From: BOG-938 sp048498155
GTDB lineage: Bacteria; Pseudomonadota; Alphaproteobacteria; Caulobacterales; Caulobacteraceae
Assembly: GCA_048498155.1 (NCBI GenBank)
Contig: JBEHYN010000010.1
Span: forward strand, 4,855-68,854
DNA length: 64,000 nt
Reading direction: 5' to 3'
Positions 26,493-35,615 of this stretch are shown in pieces (the stretch's first letter is position 1; every line of letters starts with the position of its first letter). Position numbers and translations under genes: made by a program. The notes under the pieces are model-generated. The model had not been told where the DNA came from, searched no databases, and was given only the letters and a program-made list of their open reading frames with translations.

Positions 26493-29447
26493 TCAGTTTT
26501 TAGCGAAGGCGTCTTCGAGGAAGGCGGCGAGTTCTTTCAGATGTCGGCTCATCAGGCCCGCGGCGGTGGACGCCGAGGCGGGGCGGCCGACGTAGCGGGC
26601 GCGCTTGGCCTTGATCTTCAGCTTGGCCAAGGTCAGCTCCAGCCACGGATCGACGAAGTTCCAGCCGCCCATGTTTTTGGGTTCTTCCTGGCACCACACC
26701 AATTCGGCGGTCTTGAAGCGCGACAGCTCGGTGGACAGGGACTTCACCGGCCAGGGATAGAACTGTTCCAGGCGCAGCAGATAGACGTCGTCGATGCCGC
26801 GCTTTTCGCGTTCATCCAGCAGGTCGTAATAGACCTTGCCAGAGCACAGCACCACGCGGCGGACGTCGTCGTCGCCCTTCAGCTTGATTGAGGTCAGGCC
26901 GTTTCCGCGCTGGGCGTCGTCCCACAACACCCGGTGGAAGGACGAACCCTCCGCCATTTCGGACAAGGCGGAGACCGCCTTCTTGTGGCGCAGCAGACTC
27001 TTGGGCGTCATCAGGATCAGCGGCTTACGGAACTGCCGGTGAAGCTGGCGGCGCAGGATGTGGAAGTAGTTGGCCGGGGTAGAGCAGTTGGCCACCTGCA
27101 GATTGTCCTCCGCGCACATTTGCAGGAAGCGCTCCAGACGGGCGGATGAGTGCTCGGGTCCCTGGCCCTCATAGCCGTGGGGCAGCAGCACCGTCAGGCC
27201 GCTCATGCGCAGCCATTTGCGCTCGCCGGAGGAGATGAACTGGTCGAACACCACCTGAGCGCCGTTGGCGAAGTCGCCGAACTGGGCTTCCCAGGCCACC
27301 AGGCTGTTGGGATCGGTCAGGGAGTAGCCGTACTCAAAGCCCAGCACCGCCTCTTCGGACAGCGCCGTGTCGATGCCCTCGAAGTGGGCCTGGCCCGGAC
27401 GAATGTTATTGAGCGGGGTGTAACGTTCCTCCGTGGTCTGATCGACCACATCGGCATGACGCTGGGAGAAGGTGCCGCGGTTGGAGTCCTGGCCGGACAG
27501 TCGCACCGGGAAACCTTCGTCCAGCAGGGTGCCGAAGGCCAGGCTCTCGCCCGTGGCCCAGTCCAGGCCGTGGCCAGACGAGATCGCTTCATGGCGCGCT
27601 TCCAGCACCCGGCGCAGGGTCTTGTGGGCATCCACCCGTTCGGGAACGGTGGTGATCTTCAGGCCGATCTCGCGCAGCCGGGCCAGGGGCACGGCGGTTT
27701 CGCCGCGTTCCTCCACATTGGGCATGCCCATGTGGGACCACTTGCCGTCCAGCCAGTCGGCCTTGTTGGCCTTATAGGTTTTGCCGGAGTCGAATTCCTT
27801 GTCGAGGAAGGCCTCGAATTCGGCGACCCAGCCCGCGGCCTGTTCGGCCGTGCACACGCCTTCGGACACCAGGCGGTCGGCGTAGATTTCGCGGGTGGAG
27901 GGCTGGTCCTTGATCTTCCGATACATGATCGGCTGGGTGAAGGTCGGATCGTCGCCCTCGTTGTGGCCGAACCGCCGATAGCAGAACATGTCGATGACCA
28001 CGTCCTTGCCGAACTTCTGGCGGAACTCGGCGGCCACCTTGGCGGCGAAGGTCACCGCTTCGGGGTCGTCGCCGTTGGCGTGGAAGATCGGCGCCTCGAC
28101 CATCAGGGCGACGTCGGACGGATACGGCGAAGAGCGCGAATAGCGCGGGTCAGTGGTGAAGCCGATTTGATTGTTGACGATGAAGTGAATGGTCCCGCCC
28201 ACGCGGAAGCCCTTTAGCCCCATCAAGGCGAAGCATTCGGCCACCACGCCCTGGCCGGCGAAGGCCGCATCCCCGTGCAGCAGCAGGGGCAGCACGTGGC
28301 CGCGCCCGGCGTCCGGCTGGTCGCGCAGGGTGAAGGCCTGCTTGGCCCGCGCCTTGCCGATCACCACCGGATTGACGATCTCCAGGTGGCTGGGGTTGGC
28401 AGTCAGCGACAAGTGCACGGTATTGCCGTCGAAGGACCGGTCCGAACTGGCGCCCAGGTGATACTTCACATCGCCCGAGCCTTCGATATCCGAAGGCAGG
28501 GACGAGCCTCCCTGAAACTCGTGGAAGATCACGTGGTAAGGCTTGCCCATCACGGCCGCCAGCACGTTCAGTCGGCCGCGGTGGGGCATGCCGAGCACAA
28601 TGTCGCGCACGCCGAGCGAGCCGCCGCGCTTGATGATCTGTTCCATGGCGGGGACCAGGGCCTCGCCCCCATCCAGGCCGAACCGCTTGGTGCCGGGGAA
28701 GCGCTTGTGCAGGAAGCGTTCGAAGGTTTCCGCCTCGATCAGCTTCTTGAGGATGGCGACCTTGCCCTCCCGGGTGAATTGGATCTCCTTGTCCTTGCCC
28801 TCGATGCGTTGCTGCAGCCACGCCTTCTCTTGGGGATCGGAGATGTGCATGTACTGCACGCCGAAGGTGCCGCAGTAGGTGCGGCGCAGAATCGAGACGA
28901 TCTCGCGGATCGTGGAGGTCTCCAGACCCAGGACGAAATCCAGGAAGATCGACCGGTCATAGTCGTCGGGGCCGAAACCGTAGGTCGCCGGGTCCAGCTC
29001 GGAGTTGTCGTGCTTTTCTTCCAGACCCAGGGGGTCGAGCTTGGCGGCAAGGTGCCCGCGTATGCGGTAGGCGCGGATCATCATCACCGCGCGCAGGGAA
29101 TCTAAGGTGGCCTTGCGCACCGTCTCCGGCGAGGCTTCGGGTTGGGCCACGGCAATGGCCTTGGCCAGCTTGGCTTCCACCGCCGGCCATAGGCCGTCCA
29201 TGGCCGACAGCCAATCAGGGCGAGGTTGCGGCGTGGCCTTGGCGGTCCAGGCCGGCTCGCGCACCGCACCGGTCACCTCATCGGCGCGCTCGCGCAGGGT
29301 GGAGAAGAAGGCTTGCCAGGATGGCTCGACCGACGAGGGGTCGGCGGCCCATTGGGCGTAGAGCTCCTCAACGAAGGCGCCGTTGGCGCCATACAAGAAG
29401 GAGGTTTCAGAGAGGACTTGGTTCAGCCCGCTGGAATCGTCGGCCAT
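26493..29447 (-). CDS. sucA: 2-oxoglutarate dehydrogenase E1
   Basis: A 984-residue thiamine diphosphate enzyme. The N-terminal SFLYGANGAFVEELYAQW segment, the His-containing GMPHRGRLNVLAAVMGKP, the ThDP motif HANGDDPEAV through RFGHNEGDDPTFTQP, and the C-terminal transketolase-like region (GFEYGYSLTDPNSLVAWEAQFGDFANGAQVVFDQF) are all intact. It decarboxylates 2-oxoglutarate and passes the succinyl group to SucB. 56 bp separate it from sucD upstream. Confidence 0.97.
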   Translation of the reverse strand: MADDSSGLNQVLSETSFLYGANGAFVEELYAQWAADPSSVEPSWQAFFSTLRERADEVTGAVREPAWTAKATPQPRPDWLSAMDGLWPAVEAKLAKAIAVAQPEASPETVRKATLDSLRAVMMIRAYRIRGHLAAKLDPLGLEEKHDNSELDPATYGFGPDDYDRSIFLDFVLGLETSTIREIVSILRRTYCGTFGVQYMHISDPQEKAWLQQRIEGKDKEIQFTREGKVAILKKLIEAETFERFLHKRFPGTKRFGLDGGEALVPAMEQIIKRGGSLGVRDIVLGMPHRGRLNVLAAVMGKPYHVIFHEFQGGSSLPSDIEGSGDVKYHLGASSDRSFDGNTVHLSLTANPSHLEIVNPVVIGKARAKQAFTLRDQPDAGRGHVLPLLLHGDAAFAGQGVVAECFALMGLKGFRVGGTIHFIVNNQIGFTTDPRYSRSSPYPSDVALMVEAPIFHANGDDPEAVTFAAKVAAEFRQKFGKDVVIDMFCYRRFGHNEGDDPTFTQPIMYRKIKDQPSTREIYADRLVSEGVCTAEQAAGWVAEFEAFLDKEFDSGKTYKANKADWLDGKWSHMGMPNVEERGETAVPLARLREIGLKITTVPERVDAHKTLRRVLEARHEAISSGHGLDWATGESLAFGTLLDEGFPVRLSGQDSNRGTFSQRHADVVDQTTEERYTPLNNIRPGQAHFEGIDTALSEEAVLGFEYGYSLTDPNSLVAWEAQFGDFANGAQVVFDQFISSGERKWLRMSGLTVLLPHGYEGQGPEHSSARLERFLQMCAEDNLQVANCSTPANYFHILRRQLHRQFRKPLILMTPKSLLRHKKAVSALSEMAEGSSFHRVLWDDAQRGNGLTSIKLKGDDDVRRVVLCSGKVYYDLLDEREKRGIDDVYLLRLEQFYPWPVKSLSTELSRFKTAELVWCQEEPKNMGGWNFVDPWLELTLAKLKIKAKRARYVGRPASASTAAGLMSRHLKELAAFLEDAFAKN

Positions 29448-29503
29448 GATATTCGATCCTTCGACAGGTCTTTCCGCCCAGGGATGGCCCGCCGCCTAAA
29501 GTG

Positions 29504-30382
29504 TCAGGCGCCTTTCAGCACCTCGATCAGAGTCTGTCCCAAAGTCGCCGGAGACGGCGACACGCGAATGCCTGCCGCTTCCATCGCCGCGATCTTGTCG
29601 TCCGCGCCGCCCTTGCCGCCCGAAATAATAGCCCCCGCGTGACCCATGCGCCGCCCAGGCGGCGCCGTGCGGCCGGCGATGAAACCGACCATCGGTTTTT
29701 TAACCTTGGAATGCTTAATGAAGTCGGCAGCGTCTTCTTCGGCCGAGCCGCCGATCTCGCCGATCATGATGATCGACTGAGTATGGGGATCGGCCAGGAA
29801 CATCTCGAGCACGTCGATAAACTCCGTGCCCTTGACTGGGTCGCCGCCGATGCCGACGGCGGTTGTCTGGCCGAGGCCGACGTTAGAGGTCTGGAACACC
29901 GCCTCATAGGTAAGGGTGCCCGAACGGGAAACAACGCCGACCGAGCCGGCCTTGAAGATATTTCCCGGCATGATGCCGATCTTGCACTGATTGGGCGTCA
30001 GCACGCCCGGACAGTTGGGTCCGATCAGGCGCGACTTGGATCCAGCCAGGGAGCGCTTGACCTTGATCATGTCCTCCACCGGGATACCCTCGGTGATGCA
30101 GATGATCAGGGGCACCTCGGCGTCGATGGCCTCCAGGATGGAGTCGGCGGCGTAGGGCGGAGGCACATAGATCACCGAGGCGTCGGCCTTGGTGACATCC
30201 ATGGCCTCGCCCACGGTGTTGAACACCGGCAGGTTCAGGTGGGTCTGGCCGCCCTTTCCGGGCGTGACCCCGCCGACCATCTGGGTGCCATAGGCAATGG
30301 CCTGCTCGGAGTGGAAGGTCCCCTGGGCGCCGGTGAAGCCCTGGCAGATAACCTTGGTGGTTTTGTCGATCAGAATGGCCAT
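29504..30382 (-). CDS. sucD: Succinyl-CoA synthetase alpha subunit
   Basis: A 292-residue subunit with CoA-binding Rossmann motifs (KVICQGFTGAQGTFHSEQA, GGVTPGKGG) and the phosphorylated His in MGHAGAII near residue 247. It forms succinate and ATP/GTP from succinyl-CoA with SucC. ATG start 4 bp after the sucC stop, so translation is probably coupled. Confidence 0.97.
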   Translation of the reverse strand: MAILIDKTTKVICQGFTGAQGTFHSEQAIAYGTQMVGGVTPGKGGQTHLNLPVFNTVGEAMDVTKADASVIYVPPPYAADSILEAIDAEVPLIICITEGIPVEDMIKVKRSLAGSKSRLIGPNCPGVLTPNQCKIGIMPGNIFKAGSVGVVSRSGTLTYEAVFQTSNVGLGQTTAVGIGGDPVKGTEFIDVLEMFLADPHTQSIIMIGEIGGSAEEDAADFIKHSKVKKPMVGFIAGRTAPPGRRMGHAGAIISGGKGGADDKIAAMEAAGIRVSPSPATLGQTLIEVLKGA

Positions 30383-30386
30383 TGAA

Positions 30387-31556
30387 CTAGGCGGTCCCTT
30401 TCACGGCCTTGACCACCTTCTCGGCGGCGTCGGACAGGTCGTTGGCGGCGATGACGTTCAGGCCGGACCCATTGATGATCGCCTTGCCCTCGGCGACGTT
30501 GGTGCCTTCCAGGCGCACCACCAGGGGCACCTTCAGGCCGACTTCCTTTACCGCCGCGACCACGCCCTCGGCGATGATGTCGCAGCGCATGATGCCGCCG
30601 AAGATATTGACCAAAATCCCCTTCACATTGGGGTCGGAGGTGATGATCTTGAAGGCTGCGGTGACCTTCTCTTTACTGGCGCCGCCGCCGACGTCGAGGA
30701 AGTTGGCCGGCTCGGCGCCGTACAGCTTGATGATGTCCATCGTGGCCATGGCCAGACCCGCGCCGTTGACCATGCAGCCGATCTCGCCGTCGAGCGCGAT
30801 GTAGCTGAGGTCATAGTTGGACGCCTCAATTTCCTTCTCGTCCTCCTCGTCGATGTCGCGCAGGGCGCGGACGTCGTCGTGGCGGTACAGGGCGTTGGAA
30901 TCGAACGACATCTTAGCGTCCAGCAACTTCAGAGCGCCGTCTGCGGTCACGATCAACGGATTGACCTCCAGCAGCGCCATGTCCTTTTCCACAAAGGCGG
31001 CATACAGGGCCTTCAGCAGGCCGAATGCCTGCTTGGCGGCCGCGCCTTCCAGCTTGAGCGCCTCGACCAGATGGCGGCCGTGGTGGGGGAACACGCCGGT
31101 GGCCGGGTCGATGGAGAAGGTGATGATCTTTTCGGGGGTCGAGTGGGCGACCTCTTCGATGTCCATGCCGCCCTCGGTGGAGGCGACCACCGCCACGCGG
31201 GAGGTTTCGCGGTCAACCAGCAGCGACAGATAAAGCTCCCGCGCGATCGCCGCGCCTTCCTCGATATAGAGGCGGCGCACCAGGCGGCCCTTGGGACCGG
31301 TCTGATGGGTGACCAGGGTCATGCCCAGCATGCGCTCGGCTTCCGCCCTCACAGCGTCCAGGGATTTGACTACCTTGACCCCGCCGCCCTTACCGCGCCC
31401 GCCGGCGTGGATCTGGGATTTGACGACCCAGACCGGGCCGCCGAGGTCCTGGGCGGCGCGCACGGCGTCTTCGACCGAGAAGGCTGGGAACCCGCGCGGG
31501 ACCGGAACGCCGTACTCCTTGAGGACGGCCTTAGCTTGGTATTCGTGGACGTTCAT
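30387..31556 (-). CDS. sucC: Succinyl-CoA synthetase beta subunit
   Basis: A 389-residue ATP-grasp protein that starts MNVHEYQAKAVLKEYGVPVPRG, as in most SucC. The GGRGKGGGVK, EVNPL and GGIMRCD motifs are present. It is the first gene of the sucCDAB operon, and a consensus-like promoter lies 78 nt upstream. ATG at 31556 is chosen over an in-frame start at 31571 because it begins the family N-terminus. Confidence 0.97.
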   Translation of the reverse strand: MNVHEYQAKAVLKEYGVPVPRGFPAFSVEDAVRAAQDLGGPVWVVKSQIHAGGRGKGGGVKVVKSLDAVRAEAERMLGMTLVTHQTGPKGRLVRRLYIEEGAAIARELYLSLLVDRETSRVAVVASTEGGMDIEEVAHSTPEKIITFSIDPATGVFPHHGRHLVEALKLEGAAAKQAFGLLKALYAAFVEKDMALLEVNPLIVTADGALKLLDAKMSFDSNALYRHDDVRALRDIDEEDEKEIEASNYDLSYIALDGEIGCMVNGAGLAMATMDIIKLYGAEPANFLDVGGGASKEKVTAAFKIITSDPNVKGILVNIFGGIMRCDIIAEGVVAAVKEVGLKVPLVVRLEGTNVAEGKAIINGSGLNVIAANDLSDAAEKVVKAVKGTA

Positions 31557-31640
31557 CTGATCCCGTCGCAACTTGCGGAGCGGGGCAAGGGGCCGGTCCC
31601 CGAAGGCCCCGACCGATCACCTCGGCGTGATGGCTTGGGC

Positions 31641-31669
31641 GTTATAGTGATGCTCGCCAGGGGGTTCAA
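31641..31669 (-). promoter_or_regulatory. Predicted promoter of the sucCDAB operon
   Basis: Reading the minus strand, TTGAAC (31664-31669) and TATAAC (31641-31646) are separated by 17 nt. Transcription would start near 31634 and leave a leader of about 78 nt before sucC. The match to the sigma-70 consensus is good on both hexamers. Confidence 0.6.
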
Positions 31670-31755
31670 CCGCCGTTAGCCCTCTTACCGCAGGAAAACG
31701 GACGGGCGCCGCGTGTGCCCCAAGTCGGGGAGGGAAAGGCGGGATTTCGGACGGA

Positions 31756-32136
31756 TTAATCCGCCGCGTAGTCTTTCAGCACGCCCAACGTCACGATGGC
31801 CAAGGTCTCCTCGTGGGTGGCGGCCAGCACCAGGGGCGGGGCTTGGCCGTCGTCCAGGGCTTCCTTCCAGCGCGGGGCGCACAGGCACCAGCGGTCGCCG
31901 GGCTTGAGGCCTGGGAAGTGATAGGCGGGCTGGGGCGTGGACAGGTCGTTGCCCATCGATCTGGAATAGTCGAGGAACTCGGCGGTCATCACCGCGCAAA
32001 CGGTGTGCAGGCCCAGATCGTCCGGCCCGGTCTCGCAGCAGCCGTTGCGGAAGAATCCCGTCACGGGATTGCGCGAACAGGGCTCAAGCTCCCCGCCCAG
32101 GACATTGCGGGCGGTCTCGTCGAAACGCATGGTCAT
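31756..32136 (-). CDS. DUF2237 family protein
   Basis: A 126-residue protein that matches DUF2237 along its length: NVLGGELEPCSRNPVTGFFRNGCCETG, DDLGLHTVCAVMT, GNDLSTPQP and HFPGLKPGDRWCLCAPRW. The conserved Cys residues suggest metal or redox chemistry, but no function is established. It may start at 32136 or at the ATG two codons on. It follows the suc operon promoter region on the same strand, reading toward it. Confidence 0.9.
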   Translation of the reverse strand: MTMRFDETARNVLGGELEPCSRNPVTGFFRNGCCETGPDDLGLHTVCAVMTAEFLDYSRSMGNDLSTPQPAYHFPGLKPGDRWCLCAPRWKEALDDGQAPPLVLAATHEETLAIVTLGVLKDYAAD

Positions 32137-32321
32137 GACTCAGCATAGCGCCTATTGGCCGGGCGGCGCCAAGAGGATCGCGCGCCTGGACCATCCCAGT
32201 GGCAGGCGGCTATGCTGGCGAGTGTGCTGAATTTGACGTTCCCTCGACCATGGGGTCACCCCTGGAGCGAACCGCAAATTCGAAAGGCGCATTAGAGTTT
32301 TTTGGTTCTAGCGTGGCTTGA

Positions 32322-32374
32322 GATTCAGAAATTTGCTCATAGGCCGCCACCAAGCTCAGTCGAATTTCTGAATC
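32322..32374. repeat. 12-bp perfect inverted repeat upstream of the 32402 gene
   Basis: GATTCAGAAATT (32322-32333) and AATTTCTGAATC (32363-32374) flank a 29-nt loop, ending 27 bp before the start codon. It may be an operator or a leader hairpin; no T-tract follows, so a terminator is unlikely. Confidence 0.6.
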
Positions 32375-32401
32375 GCCACACGAGGCGCAAAGGATGACCC
32401 G

Positions 32402-32947
32402 ATGATCGGAGCGATCTTCGCCCTGGCCCTGCAAGTGGCGGACGCAACACCCGCTCCTCCTGCGGCGCTGTCGCCGCCGGGCAACGCCGCCGACGCCATC
32501 GCCGACATCATCGCCCAATCCGCCGCCGAGGCATCGTCCATCGCGCCGCCTGCGCCGCCTCCCGGGCCCACGCCGGAAGAGCGAGCGCAGTTGTACGAAT
32601 CCGGTGTGCGCTCCACCTTTCAGGCCCGCGAGGCGCGCCAAGGCCCGCTGGACGGCCGCTGGGTGCTGGCCGCCGCGGACGGCGAGAAGCTCTATATGCT
32701 CCAACTGGCCGATCCGGGCCTTGGACGCGGCCCGGTGGAGGGCGCTTGGCGCGATCTGGCCCGCCAAGGCGCGGTGGGCGCCTCGGGCTTTCTGGCCAGC
32801 GCGGATCGTTCAGGTCCGGATCTGGTGCTCAAGTTCAACGAGGACGCGCCCTGCGTGGTCACCCTGACCCTGGGCGCTGACGGCCGTTGGTCCGGCGCCC
32901 TGCAGACGGCCGCCGCAAGCCGCGCGGTGACTATGACGCGGTCTTGA
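32402..32947 (+). CDS. Hypothetical exported protein
   Basis: A 181-residue protein not recognised as a named family. It has a short hydrophobic N-terminus (MIGAIFALALQVADA) consistent with a signal peptide, an Ala/Pro-rich linker to about residue 60, then a compact ~110-residue region (GPLDGRWVLAAADGEKLYMLQLAD ... CVVTLTLGADGRWSGAL) that looks like a small beta-rich domain. An inverted repeat lies just upstream. The 3' end overlaps the convergent HIT gene by 17 nt. Confidence 0.75.
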   Translation: MIGAIFALALQVADATPAPPAALSPPGNAADAIADIIAQSAAEASSIAPPAPPPGPTPEERAQLYESGVRSTFQAREARQGPLDGRWVLAAADGEKLYMLQLADPGLGRGPVEGAWRDLARQGAVGASGFLASADRSGPDLVLKFNEDAPCVVTLTLGADGRWSGALQTAAASRAVTMTRS

Positions 32948-33371
32948 GCCGGCAGAAGACCTGCGATGCCGCGCGAACCGCCTCTTCCAAAACGTCGTGT
33001 CGGTAGGCGGTCGGGCCGGGGACGCCCCAGACCGGGCCAGGCCAAGCCGCATCATCCGGACGGCGACCCACCACGTGAACATGCAGTTGCGGCGTCACAT
33101 TGCCCAGTTGTCCAACGTTCAGTTTGTCTATCGGTCGGCCCATGGCCGCCGCGACCGCACGCACGGCCGCCCCGGCCAGGACGGTTTCCTCGATCAATTG
33201 TCGCCGGTCGCCCGGGGACAGGTGTTCCAGCTCGCGCACGGCGCTCTTGCGCGGAATCAGCACCACCCAGGCCCAGCGGGCGTCCCTTTGCAGCCGCGCG
33301 GCGCATAGCTGCAGGTCGCAAAGAGGCTCGGAGGTCTCTAGGAAGGCGGGGTCAATGGCGAATTTCTGCAA
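32931..33371 (-). CDS. HIT-family nucleotide-binding protein
   Basis: A 146-residue HIT protein. The His triad appears as QLHVHVVGR near residue 95, followed by WPGPVWG and the N-terminal region LCDLQLCAARLQRDARWAWVVLIPR. The family hydrolyses or transfers nucleotidyl groups (AMP-lysine, ApnA). The first triad segment is Q-L-H-V-H-V-V rather than H-x-H-x-H-x-x, a variant known in some alphaproteobacterial HIT proteins. It is convergent with the hypothetical gene and overlaps it. Confidence 0.87.
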   Translation of the reverse strand: MQKFAIDPAFLETSEPLCDLQLCAARLQRDARWAWVVLIPRKSAVRELEHLSPGDRRQLIEETVLAGAAVRAVAAAMGRPIDKLNVGQLGNVTPQLHVHVVGRRPDDAAWPGPVWGVPGPTAYRHDVLEEAVRAASQVFCRLKTAS

Positions 33372-33570
33372 AGGTCGGGCTTTCCGCGAAGAGATAAAGA
33401 ATGCACGCCGTCCGCGAGGGCGGCTCCATAGACGCCTCTGGCGGCCGCGTCTATCGGCGATGCGTCACTTCACCGTGCGCCGCCCTTGCAGCCCGGCGTC
33501 GTGACAGCTAGACCGCAGCGCACAATAATGGCTCATTAGAGCCCCCAACACCCAACCTCGGAGACCTCGC

Positions 33571-34533
33571 ATGGCTCGCGCGAAGATTGCCCTGATCGGC
33601 GCCGGAATGATCGGCGGCACCCTCGCTCACATTGCCGCCCGCGAGGAGTTGGGTGACGTGATCCTGTTCGACATCGCCGAGGGCACGCCTCAGGGCAAGG
33701 CGCTGGATATCTCCGAAGCCTCGCCGGTGTTCGGCAAGGACGTGAGCTTGAAGGGCGCCAATGACTACGCCGATATCGCCGGCGCCGATGTTTGTATTGT
33801 GACTGCAGGGGTGCCGCGCAAGCCGGGCATGAGCCGCGACGATCTGCTGGGCATCAATCTGAAGGTGATGAAGGCCGTCGGCGACGGCATCAAGGCCCAT
33901 GCGCCCAACGCCTTCGTCATCTGCATCACCAATCCGCTGGACGCCATGGTCTGGGCCCTGCAGCAGTTCTCCGGCCTGCCCAAGACCAAGGTCATCGGCA
34001 TGGCCGGGGTGCTCGACTCCGCCCGCTTCCGCTATTTCCTCGCCGAGAAGACCGGGGTTTCGGTGGAAGACATCCACGCCTGGACACTCGGCGGTCACGG
34101 CGACGACATGGTGCCCATGGTGCGCCATTCCACCGTCGGCGGCCTGCCCCTGCCCGAACTGGTCAAGCAGGGCGTGATGACCCAGGACGAGCTGGACGGC
34201 ATCGTCAAGCGCACCCGCGGCGGCGGCGGCGAGATCGTGGCCCTGCTCAAGACCGGTTCGGCCTTCTACGCCCCGGCGGAAAGCGCCATCGCCATGGCGA
34301 CCTCTTACCTCAAGGACAAGAAGCGCGTCCTGCCCTGCGCGGCCTTCCTGTCGGGCCAATACGGCCTGAAGGACCTGTACGTCGGCGTGCCGGTGGTGAT
34401 CGGCAAGGACGGCGTGGAGCGCATCATCGAGTTCCCCACCAACGACGAGGAAAAGGCGATGTTCGCCAAATCCGTAGAGTCGGTGCAGGGCCTGATGGAA
34501 GCCTGCAAGGCCATCGACGGGTCGCTGGTCTAA
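33571..34533 (+). CDS. mdh: Malate dehydrogenase
   Basis: A 320-residue NAD-dependent MDH of the LDH-like type. Motifs: ALIGAGMIGGTLAH (NAD), GVPRKPGMSRDDLL (substrate Arg), NPLDAMVWALQ and the catalytic His in LGGHGDDMVPMVR near residue 177. In many alphaproteobacteria mdh heads the sucCDAB operon; here it lies about 2 kb beyond the sucC start, on the opposite strand, with three unrelated genes between. ATG start is preceded by GGAG. Confidence 0.97.
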   Translation: MARAKIALIGAGMIGGTLAHIAAREELGDVILFDIAEGTPQGKALDISEASPVFGKDVSLKGANDYADIAGADVCIVTAGVPRKPGMSRDDLLGINLKVMKAVGDGIKAHAPNAFVICITNPLDAMVWALQQFSGLPKTKVIGMAGVLDSARFRYFLAEKTGVSVEDIHAWTLGGHGDDMVPMVRHSTVGGLPLPELVKQGVMTQDELDGIVKRTRGGGGEIVALLKTGSAFYAPAESAIAMATSYLKDKKRVLPCAAFLSGQYGLKDLYVGVPVVIGKDGVERIIEFPTNDEEKAMFAKSVESVQGLMEACKAIDGSLV

Positions 34534-34540
34534 ACACGTT

Positions 34541-34563
34541 CCTCACCCCATCGAGGGGGAGGG
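34541..34563. repeat. Single CCCTCGA-GGGG arm after mdh
   Basis: CCTCACCCCATCGAGGGGGA and flanks form an imperfect palindrome 8 bp after the mdh stop. It resembles one arm of the paired elements at fur and ybeY. It may act as a weak stem-loop for mdh, but a T-tract is absent. Confidence 0.55.
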
Positions 34564-34687
34564 ACGTCTTATTCTGTCAGCGTTGGAGCGATCGTGACCC
34601 TTTCGGGGCGGGCCTTGCGCTGGAGCTCGAGGAAGCCGATATTCCTGCCTGCGCCCGCCTGGGCGTCTAACAAAGGTTTGACCTTCG

Positions 34688-35437
34688 ATGAGCGACTCCA
34701 ACCGCGGCTATACGAGCCCGATCTCCGCTCGCGCCGACATGGCGGTGGATGCGGGCCTGCGCGGCTTCATGCTGGGCGTCTATAACAAGCTCGCCCTCGG
34801 CCTGATCCTCTCTGCCGCCCTGGCCTTCGTCACAGCGGACATACCGGCCGTGCGCGACCAGATCTACATCGTCGACGCCGACGGCCGATTGATGGGCTTC
34901 ACCCTGCTGGGCACGGTCCTGCGCTTCGCCCCTCTGGTGGTGATGCTGGTCGGCATGTTCGGTATGCGCAACGTCACGCCCCGCAGTTCCGGCGTGTTTT
35001 ACTGGACCATCGTGTCCCTGATCGGCGCGGGTCTGGGCGTGTGGATGCTGGCCTATACCGGCGTCTCGGTGGCCTCCACCTTCCTGATCACGGCCGCCGC
35101 CTTCGGCGCCTTGAGCCTTGTGGGCTACACCACCAAGAAAGACCTAACTGGCTTCGGCAACTTCCTGATCATGGGCCTGTTCGGCATCATGATCGCCATG
35201 GTGGCCAATATCTTCCTGCACCTCGCGGGCATGGCCTTCATCATCAACATCCTGGGCGTGCTGATCTTCGCGGGCCTGACCGCCTACGACACCCAGCGGC
35301 TGAAGATGAGCTATTACCAGCTCGGCGGCAGTCAGACGGCCATGGGCATCGCCACCAACTACGGCGCGCTCAGGCTGTACCTGAACTTCATCAACCTGTT
35401 CCAGTTCCTGCTCAGCTTCACCGGCAGCCGCAGGTAA
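34688..35437 (+). CDS. Bax inhibitor-1/YccA family membrane protein
   Basis: A 249-residue protein with about seven transmembrane helices. Family blocks include GFMLGVYNKLALGLILSA near the start, YTGVSVASTFLITAAAFGALSLVGYTTKKDLTGFG and GLTAYDTQRLK near the end. BI-1/YccA proteins are pH-gated channels or FtsH modulators. A strong terminator follows 55 bp after the stop. Confidence 0.9.
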   Translation: MSDSNRGYTSPISARADMAVDAGLRGFMLGVYNKLALGLILSAALAFVTADIPAVRDQIYIVDADGRLMGFTLLGTVLRFAPLVVMLVGMFGMRNVTPRSSGVFYWTIVSLIGAGLGVWMLAYTGVSVASTFLITAAAFGALSLVGYTTKKDLTGFGNFLIMGLFGIMIAMVANIFLHLAGMAFIINILGVLIFAGLTAYDTQRLKMSYYQLGGSQTAMGIATNYGALRLYLNFINLFQFLLSFTGSRR

Positions 35438-35491
35438 GGATTTTTGTTTGCGCTAACGGCCTTCGGCCTGCTTGAGCGCGCAAAGAGAATC

Positions 35492-35522
35492 AGCCCGGCG
35501 GAGCGATCCGCCGGGCTTTTTT
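35492..35522 (+). terminator. Rho-independent terminator after the BI-1 family gene
   Basis: An 11-bp perfect stem (AGCCCGGCGGA / TCCGCCGGGCT) with a GCGA tetraloop (35503-35506) is followed by a run of T from 35517. It ends the 34688-35437 transcript. Confidence 0.93.
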
Positions 35523-35615
35523 CTTGTCCGCCCCGCGTTCCAAGGGCTGTCTTGTGTCGTAATGTGTCTTCGAAAATGGCCCTCGGCGTTGCGTAGATCG
35601 TGAAGGAAATCGCCC

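Noticed and set aside
27150..28217. 355-codon plus-strand frame opposite sucA
   Set aside because: Antisense shadow of a well-conserved enzyme; low-complexity composition and no recognisable domain.
30297..31679. 460-codon plus-strand frame opposite sucC/sucD
   Set aside because: Spans two real genes and the operon promoter on the other strand; no motifs.
31640..31690. tRNA-like GGTTCAACC text
   Set aside because: No acceptor stem, anticodon arm or matching T-arm around it; it is the -35 region of the suc promoter.
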